Source of the DNA: Atrina japonica | Taxonomy: Eukaryota; Mollusca; Bivalvia; Pterioida; Pinnidae | Assembly (NCBI GenBank): GCA_030159075.1 | Contig: BROG01000376.1 | Coordinates: 1 to 64,000, forward strand | Direction: 5' to 3' | Length of the DNA: 64,000 nucleotides | Translations under genes and position numbers: made by a program | Part shown: one piece after another, positions 55,960-64,000 of the stretch | How positions within the stretch are numbered: position 1 is the first letter of the stretch | How the letters are laid out: the number at the start of each line of letters is the position of its first letter | The notes under the pieces: generated by a model | The model's database searches: none | Told to the model about the DNA's origin: nothing | Seen by the model: only the letters and a program-made list of their open reading frames with translations

Positions 55960-58850
55960 AGAGTGAAAATAACATTTATGTTTGGGGGAAAACGAATGAT
56001 ATACTTTTGTTCATTTGCTTTTGGCAATAAATATAGCTATTTTGTTAGGTTAGTTCACCTTAGAAAATATTACAATGAGCCTAGAAAATTTGAAAAAAAA
56101 AATCTTATATCAGACACACACAACATTTTTGTTTATATTGTGATATTTTCTTTGTACACAACATTTAGTGGCACTTTTGAATTTAGCTCATAGGCAGCAG
56201 ATCTAGCTAAACATATACAGCATGATCTACATTATACTGTGATGTATAGAACTATGACCATGACCTTTGAAGTGACATGCCACCTAAAGATGAATGATAT
56301 TCATGATAAGAATTGCAAATGAACTGTGATACTGTATAAACTCAAGAAACCTAAGTGCCTTGCCAGTAACTGGAGTCCAGTCCCTATCTATACAACCCAA
56401 AACTTAAAGATCAGGTAATAGTGTTTTCTACATATACTGCAGAAGTGCTACATACCAGTAATGTTTTAACTCACCAGCCCCTGAGAAACAATGGACTCTT
56501 AGGCAAGTCCAAATGTGTCTTTAGGGGTGAATGAGTTAAACATGATGATTAACAACCAGCAACAACAGGGCCCAGGCAAGTCTATAATTTACTTAACATC
56601 TAATGTAATCTAACTTTTTAGGATTTGAAGCTAAAATCACACAGTATTTATACTCCAACTGGACAATTTTTAGTATCAATGGCATACATTTGTAAATAAT
56701 GATGCAAATAATCGCTCACTTGACAAAAAAATTTCAGATAATCCAAAATTCAGAAATATGATCAAAATAGTTTGTATATCTACTCTAATTTGAAGTACCA
56801 TACTCAATGCCTTTTTCACTTCTAAAATAATAATGTGTTTGTATTAAGTCGCTACATAGTCAAAATAATGAAATTAAAGTTGAACTTGAGAACTGAGTAA
56901 ATTCGGAGACATTGGAAAACAGGTTCTGTTGAAAATTTACGCAAAAATAAAAAAAATATGTGTACGATCAAAATTTGATTTTCAATTTAACTTATGTTCT
57001 TGGTTATTGCTGGATCAGTTAGATATAATTTCCTCGTACCTTGGACAGGTGTATCTACGATTTTGCCAAGCCAGAATTTCTCTGTCCACACCCAAAGGTG
57101 TAGGCAAGCTACATGCACTATGACATCACAATTTTTTTTCATTATGTAAGACTTTTATGTGATGAGAATGCAGTGCATAAAAACTTCTATCAGATTTTAT
57201 TTACATGCATAAACATGTATTTGAAGCAAGGGAGAAAAATAAACAAACATGGGTGTGTTGAGTGTAAAGGGAAATCTCAACCCTCATAGTAAGAATCCAA
57301 AAGTCCAGGAAATCCTTGGATTGGACAACCAGATTCTTACCAATCGGATGGATATTTCTTTATCTAAGCAGCATACCTATGTAAGATTCTATTCTACCTC
57401 AACTTAAAACAACATAGATATCAGTAACTAAAAGTTTTACATTTATGCATTTTATACATTTTAATATATAAGGAACTTTCAAAGCATCTTACACAGTATA
57501 AATCTTTTTTATCCCGGGTAATTCAAATTGGTGATGTAATTTTTAATGCAATGCAATGAATGTTGTTTTTATAGTTAATGATGTAATTTTTAATGCAATG
57601 CAATGAATGTTGTTTTTATAGTTAATAGATACATTCTTTGATAGAAAAAGGAATACTGTATACGTTGAAATTTTCGCCCCTAGGCAGTAGTTATTTCATC
57701 CATTTACACCAGAAATTATATTCATCTGTTATCTAATCGCCCTAAATCACCCATCTCATTAATAGTATGTATATCCGAGCTTCAATTATTCAGCTTGAAA
57801 GTTTTAAAATCGCCTTCTCATCTAAAGGCAAAAAGGGCAAAAATTTAACAGCAGTCAAAATTTCTAAGTATACAGTGAATTCGATGAAGGAGCAGTTTTA
57901 AATATGCAATATTAAAATAAAGTAATTAATACCTCTGAATGTCTGAAATTAACTAGCATGAATTGTTGTATAGGCCTACAAATGTATATCCTAAATGCGA
58001 CGTTTATTTCACTGATACAATTTAAGGAAAACCAACATTCAGTAAACACAGAACTAAAAATGATATCTTAATGAATCCTTTAGCCTACAGCAACATTTTG
58101 TTGTTGAAGCAGTCAGTAGGCAGTGGCCAAAATTTATAAAACCCCATGTCATTTAGACATCATACCTAAATATCTGATAATAAATTATTTTCTTTTTAAA
58201 CTGATGGTCAGTAAAGAGAGATGGAAAATAAACATGGAAAGAAGAGAGTGAAAACTGAAAAGACAGGACTTGATATAGACATACTAAGAAACTTCTCGAT
58301 CATGCCTTATTTATCTGTTGCATTTGGTCTATCATATTGTCATTTCTAAAAGTAATATTCCCAAACTATCTGCAATACAATACATCTAGCAAGTATAATA
58401 TGTAATTTGATTGGTCAGTTTGTTAACTTAAATCTCATAAATGATTTCATTCATAATCATATTGGCAATAGCAAAGGGAAATGAGAGTAAACTATAAAAA
58501 CTGTTTGAACTGATAAACCACCTGAACATCTGTGAGTATAATAACTGACCATTTATATAAATCACATATGACATTTGTAAAAGAGTGAGAGTAACATTGT
58601 GAACCTGAGATTGACATCTGCTTCTGAAGTGAACCAGCTTTATCAACTTGTAGATCCTCCTTTATGAAAAATGTCTATTTCATAGAGCCATAATTCAAAA
58701 ATAGAATTATCTGAAACAATATCATACTTTCAGAAAATGTGTCAAACTTTTGGAATTTGGAGAAAATTTGACAAAATTTATTAGCATCAACTAAAAAATG
58801 AGAATAATATGAAACAATGTGCTACATGTAGCTACAACGATGAGTCACAA
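55960..58850. other. Intergenic, nothing gene-like
   Basis: AT-rich. A perfect 47-bp tandem duplication (GATGTAATTTTTAATGCAAT...) lies at about 57530-57622. No frame with a recognisable domain. Confidence 0.6.
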
Positions 58851-59765
58851 CAGGCCTTAACGGTTACTTGAGTGATATTTTGTCCCTATGGGTACTAGAA
58901 CCTTTTCATTCATCTTGCATCTTATTGGGACACAGATATTTCTGTCTGATTTGGTTAAAATTTACCCATTGTCGGCATTGGTTCTTGAAATGAAGTTGAT
59001 AATGTGTAAAAATGGACCAAAAACTGATAATTTGTTAATGACCTTTGACCTCATGACCTAGAAACTTTGATACAACTATCCCTAGAAAACTCATAGCAAC
59101 TTTGTAATATATCTCAGAGTTTTTGAAATTCACCGGTCTTACCAGAAAAAAAGATAAATTTTACAAAAGTCCAGTGAAATCTATCTGATAAGTGGTCCAA
59201 ATGACCAGTAATTTTCCATTTCTTTTCAATTGTATATATATATATATATACAGACCAGTAAAACATTTTCTTTGACCAATGAACTTCCTTTATTCACTGG
59301 TCCAGTTGACCATTAATTTTTTTTATTTCAAATTGTCTGTATCTTTGTATACAAAAAGTCAGGGTTAGGGTTAGGGTTAGCCATTTGTATAAAAAAAATG
59401 TATGTCATTTGAAGTGTCTGCATAATGTATGTTTATAATGAGATTTCATAGTCATACACAAACTTTGTAGATATTGACTTAACAATCATGCATACCAAAC
59501 AGTATGAAATCTGATCATGGGTTCATGACTAGAGGACTTTTAAAGATGTACCATGTTTAGACACTTTTGTCCTCTTTGGAACCTCTATGGGTCCTTGCCC
59601 CTTTTCATCTGCAGCATAGGGATACTTCCTACCAAGTTTGGTTTAAATCTGACTCTTTCGGATTCAGTTTTGACATAAAGTTGAAAATGTCTAAAAATCA
59701 ACAATGGAGGACGACAGACAAAAGATGATCACAATAGGCCGCCTTTGGCTCAGGTGACCTAAAAT
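58850..59765. repeat. Interspersed bivalve-type repeat(s) with CAGGTGACCTAAA end
   Basis: Blocks such as CCCTATGGGTACTAGAACCT and GACCTTTGACCTCATGACCT, and an end of ACAATAGGCCGCCTTTGGCT then CAGGTGACCTAAAA, resemble a very common molluscan interspersed repeat as I remember it. The class is not certain. Contains (TTAGGG)3 at about 59361-59380 and a TA tract at 59232-59252. Confidence 0.5.
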
Positions 59766-59966
59766 TAGCACAAATACATTTAGTGTTCAGATACATTTCC
59801 ACTAACAAGAAGTTGAAACATAACAAAGAAATTTAGAATGACAAGGATTAAATGTTTGACTGTAGTAATTAAAGCTTTAAATGATACTCTATATCTTATA
59901 TTTAAAACATCCTAATGCTACTGCATTTTTAAAACATCTAAATAAAACACATATGGTGATACTGTC

Positions 59967-62900
59967 TTAGTTTTCACAATTGTCATCTTGTCCACTGTGT
60001 TGACGGTAATATCTCCGAGCTTTAGAAAGTCTGCGTTTAAAGCGCTTAAATTCTGTCCACATAGGCTGATCGTTTTCCTCATCGTTTTGTTCAGCACTTG
60101 AATGTGAACACCCTGCAATGTTCTGATCAGCACTATCATTAGCAGTCACAGTTTCCGACTTTGTCGTATTATTATCCACACATTTCTTTCCAGAATTTTT
60201 ATCACAATGTTCATTAGTATTCATTACAGCTTTTTTTGTGGAAAAATCATCACTATTTGCACAATGATCATCATTTTTATTGTCTGCGTTTTTTGTGTGA
60301 TGATCAAGAACATTATTTTCTTGTTTTTTACTATGATGATCAGTCACTTTGTTGTCTATATTTTTATGATGATCATTATTCTCGCAAGTTTTACTCTCCG
60401 AAGTTTTACCCTCTTTCCCTTGGTCCACTATGTGATGGTCCTCTGACACACATGGGTGGATCACATTTCCACTCCTGGAATTATTAGTATCACTTGAAGT
60501 GCATGCAAAAATAGAATTTGACTTTGGGTAGTTCAAATATGGACCTATTTCTTGATTATCTTTCCCCTTTAAAGGGTCAGCACTTTTTGATTTTTCTGTA
60601 TTAAGAGTTCTTTCCTCATCTAAATTATCAGAATTTACAAAGGCATTTTCAGATTCACTTTGCAAAACATTTTCTCGTAACTGTTTCAGTTTTTTCAATT
60701 GCAAATGCTTTTTTTGTCGCTGAGCAGACAGCACATTTGAGGAGTGACCTAAATTATTTCCTTCCACAGAGTTTGCTATATCCTGGGAATCTTTTTCCTC
60801 ATCATCACTCGATTCAGAACTAGATAAAATATGTCTTTTTCGTTTTGCTGTAGTTTTCTTTAACTCTGTGGCTTGTTTTTTCATTTCTCTCCTTTTTTGT
60901 GCAATCATGTCAGATATACTTTTCCGGGAAGTATTGACACCTTGGTTTTCACTTATAGAATTGTTATCACTTCCTCCATTACTAGCATCACTATGACTGC
61001 CTGAATTACTCCTGGCAACACTACTTTCAGAGTTCACAAGTCGACTTGCACCATCATTATTCTCAGCAGCCTGTGCTGCCATTACACTAGCAAATGCTAT
61101 TGTAAATGGACTGAATGCCGGGTCATCTATACTATCTTGATCACTGTGAAGTTCTTCATTACTATGAATAGAATTCTGGTCAGCCTCCGACTCGGAACTG
61201 TCCGATACATCAGACCTAGATAACTGAACCATTCTCTCATACATTTCTTCCTCACTGCTGGACATTTCAGCATCTGTACTATTCCCTTCAAGTTCCCTCT
61301 GCACCAGAGAGTCAAAAAATGCTATCATTCTTGGATCCTCCTCAACTGATTGGTTAGAATAATCATGTGTCATAAAATGACCACTTCGTAAAACCAGATT
61401 GATATATTCCTCATGGGTGTAAACAGGTCTTTCCGAATTTTTCTTCTCAATTTTTTCTATACTTCCTGTGGAATTTGGAATTTGGAATGGACTCCAAACC
61501 TAAATAAGTATAAGTTTAAAACTAGAAAATTGAAGAAATACAAGTTTTTGGCCTTAAAAAATAGTTCATTTTGTTTCTTTATACATCTGACAGATCAGTT
61601 ACCTAGTGTCTGTTACATGTTATGACTGAAATGGTATAAAATGGATTAACCCTGGATACATTCAAATGTAAGTCATCCATAATTCCTTGTTCCAGCACTA
61701 AAAGCTCTTACAGTTTTCCTACTGTAGCAAAACAAAAAAATCACAAAAAATGAGAAAAAGGCAAGAGTATGTTGAATGACCAATTCAAACTTGTGCTTTC
61801 AATTAATTTGATTATTTTGGCTTTAATTAGTCAAGAAGTAAATCTGTAAAAAAAAAAAACATTGTACAGTGAAACTAGTATATAACGAGCTCCTAAGGGA
61901 CACAACAACACCAGTCTTCATAGGGAGGTGGTCTTTATATAGAGGTTGAGTTGTACACAAATGGTACTATTAGGGACAGCAAAAATGGTATTTGTGATGA
62001 GGTGGTCTTTATACACAGGTGGTCGCTAAAACAGGTTTTACTGTAGTTTGGTTTTGTTAGGTTTACTTTGTTTTATATCTGACATGAATGTTTATATGTA
62101 TGGAGATGTGATCGGCTAAAGATGAAGTGCCACAAGTACTGACCTAAACTAAAGACTAATTCTAATGCAGTGAGTTCTTTTACATGCCACGCCCACAAAT
62201 TTACAGGACCTCGGATTTAAGTTTCATTCTAAAGACCTCAGATTTTTATTTCTTATTTGGAATGCTTGTTGAAGGAACGGTGATAAGCTTCTTTCAAGAA
62301 GTGTCATATACACCAAACTTGGATTCAAATCTGACTCCTCTCGCTTACCAGGCCAACACTCTAACAGTCCTAGCCTCTACCAGCAATCTGTAACATCTGA
62401 ACTGTCAATATATAGTTATATACATTGGATAACCTCTCACTGGCCAGACCAACATTATAATAGGCTTAGTCACTACAAGTCTGTAATATTTAAACAATAA
62501 ATATATACTTATATATACACTGGCTCTTGTGATAAAACAATTGCTGACTTTTGATATTTGTATCATATATGTATTAACCCCAGGTAAACTGATATTAACC
62601 TCAGCTGTTAGCCTCTGTGACTATCATTTCCCTGCATGGGGTTGATAAATCAAGGTGTCAACCTCGTCAAAAGTCAATACAGTGAAACTTGTATATAAAG
62701 ACCCCCTCTGGGACACAACAAAACTGGTCTTTATAACGAAGTGGTCTTTATATAGAAGTTGATTTGTACACAGATGGTACTATAAGGGACAAGAACAAAA
62801 AGTGTCTTTATGACCAGGTGGTCTTTATACACAGGTGGTCACTAGAGCAGGTTTTTCTGTAATTGTATAATGTATAATGGATGCTACAACTTGTGACATT

Positions 62901-63619
62901 ACTGTACTTACCTTGACAATTTTTTCAACTCCTGATGATATAATCAAGTGACTATCAGAATTAAATCGTACTTGATTAACAATTGACCTGTGACCTCCAA
63001 GTACCATATGAACATCGTGTACAAACTCTCCTGCAAATGTTACAAAATGTTAGAATGAAAACAGTTAAAGTGTGTTCACTCTTGTGCATGTCTCTGTGTT
63101 TAATCAAATCAATTTAATTTAATTTTGAATTCAATTTATACTAATATTTCTCAAAAATATTAAATCTTAAGTAATGCATAGTTAACCCTTTCAACCCTGT
63201 AGACCATAATAAACCAGTCTAATACAACAAAAAGGAGGATACCATTAAGACACTTGGAGATGACAGGGTTAAAACAATATCTTACTCTCGTCTAATAAAG
63301 TTCTTTGAAAAAAAATGAAGATTAAATATGTAAGATTTTCCACAAACCTTTCTGTTGTATTAGACTAGTTTGTGTGTATATATATATATATATATTACTG
63401 CTATTAGAATTTAATTTTACTGTATTTTCGCATAATGATATTTCCCTTTGGAGGACACTAAACTTATCAAAATTTTTAGTTTGTTATATCTTAGGAATAA
63501 TAAATGACGACTTTCTTTGACAACAAAAAATTGTTTTAAGAGAAATACAAACTCTGAGACAAATCTTCAGGAATTTTCCACATGTACAGCTTGAAGTCAT
63601 CCGAACCAGACAGGATATA
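59967..63619 (-). CDS. DCAF5: DDB1- and CUL4-associated factor 5-like, last three coding exons (5' part outside window)
   Basis: DCAF5 proteins are WD-repeat substrate receptors of CUL4-DDB1 ubiquitin ligases. Exons are 63553-63619 (ILSGSDDFKLYMWKIPEDL), 62912-63030 (GHRSIVNQVRFNSDSHLI, SSGVEKIVK) and 59967-61499 (VWSPFQIP, YTHEEYINLVLRSG, EEDPRMIAFFDSLVQREL). Phases are 0-1, 1-0 and 0 to stop TAA. The first two exons carry WD blades; the last encodes 510 residues: the conserved post-WD block, a Ser/Glu/Asp-rich acidic stretch, a basic stretch (AQKRREMKKQ, TAKRKRH), a His/Asn/Asp/Lys-rich low-complexity part and a basic C terminus (EFKRFKRRLSKARRYYRQ). Assignment rests on recalled human DCAF5 motifs at the end of the WD domain. 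The N-terminal blades are off the right edge. Confidence 0.88.
61868..62045. repeat. Dispersed 180-bp repeat in DCAF5 intron, copy 1
   Basis: CAGTGAAACTAGTATATAAC ... GAGGTGGTCTTTATATAGAG ... TACACAGGTGGTCGCTAAAA ... CAGGTTTTACTGTA. It matches copy 2 over its full length. Confidence 0.8.
62100..62385 (-). mobile_element. Degenerate SINE in DCAF5 intron
   Basis: The order of landmarks AAAGATGAAGTGCCACAAGT, TTTACAGGACCTCGGATTTA, AGTTTCATTCTAAAGAC and the head-like end GGATTCAAATCTGACTCC parallels the SINE at 35748-36095. Confidence 0.6.
62678..62863. repeat. Dispersed 180-bp repeat in DCAF5 intron, copy 2
   Basis: CAGTGAAACTTGTATATAAA ... GAAGTGGTCTTTATATAGAA ... TACACAGGTGGTCACTAGAG ... CAGGTTTTTCTGTA. 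Same orientation as copy 1, about 810 bp away, ending about 50 bp before the WD exon donor. Confidence 0.8.
63183..63275. repeat. Short MITE-like repeat, copy 3
   Basis: TTAACCCTTTCAACCCTGTA ... CTTGGAGATGACAGGGTTAAAAC. The inverted ends match the 10.1-kb copy. Confidence 0.55.
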
Positions 63620-64000
63620 CTAAAACACAAAATCAGATCTTATTATCTCTGTCATGCCCTTAAGTAATTCTTGGTTTACTTATCAAAAATATATCCAAAT
63701 TAAAACATTACCATTATTCTTGAAATATATTCAATTTTTTAAAATCTAAACTTTAAGCAATTAAAATTTTAATAAATTTAAATTTTCATTTTGAAATATC
63801 AATGAAAAAGAAGCAGGAAAATCAACTTTCTTATCAACGAATTATCTTTTTACCAATGGTAAACTAACAACTATGACATAGTCAACTAAAAAAAGAAAAA
63901 TGAAATTGATGATCTGTCACTGTACAAAACAGTTATGTCATACACAAAAAACATACTCAAACCCGAGCATCCAAGAGGCCATAATAACTCAATTTGAATG

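Noticed and set aside
59361..59380. Telomeric repeat, possible chromosome end or fusion point
   Set aside because: Only about three TTAGGG units inside an interspersed repeat, too short to mean anything.
60207..60487. Plus-strand frames of 79-83 codons
   Set aside because: They are the antisense of the Asn/His/Asp-rich part of the DCAF5 exon.

Overview
This is an AT-rich, intron-rich animal sequence, most likely from a bivalve mollusc. The reasons are tiny exons in long introns with clean GT-AG junctions, dense micro- and minisatellites, tRNA-headed SINEs, Penelope-type reverse transcriptase fragments with a linked 3' tail repeat, and a secreted multidomain gene of a style I associate with lophotrochozoans. 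I cannot name the species.

There are two real genes, both on the minus strand. Positions 386-44094 hold the 5' part of a very large secreted protein gene that runs off the left edge. I could chain 59 coding exons (6200 nt, about 2066 residues) with every splice phase consistent: signal peptide, an N-terminal region of about 300 residues, then a long run of Cys-bearing beta-type modules and nine six-cysteine EGF-like domains. Each module is spread over three exons, called A, B and C here. From about 28 kb leftward the gene is built from a supermodule repeated five times: linker, A1-B1-C1, linker, A2-B2-C2, EGF. The two module types alternate strictly. Type 1 has a Cx5CxxP signature (Cx10CxxP in its first copy) and four cysteines; type 2 has Cx5CH and six cysteines, one of them encoded by a codon split across the A2/B2 intron in all five copies.

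Positions 59967-63619 hold the last three coding exons of a DCAF5-like gene (WD-repeat substrate receptor of CUL4-DDB1 ubiquitin ligases), which runs off the right edge.

The 15.5 kb between the genes (about 44.4-59.9 kb) has no gene that I can support. It holds degenerate Penelope-like element pieces, MITE-like repeats, SINEs and a 25-bp minisatellite. The introns of the large gene are equally rich in repeats. Several of these bear on the gene itself: minisatellites grown from exon-intron junctions (37.5-38.1 kb and 6.0-6.7 kb), a 155-bp duplication of an exon end with its splice donor (34.4-34.7 kb), and a MITE whose remnant ends at a splice donor (27.8 kb). No functional RNA gene, CRISPR array or operon-like layout is present.
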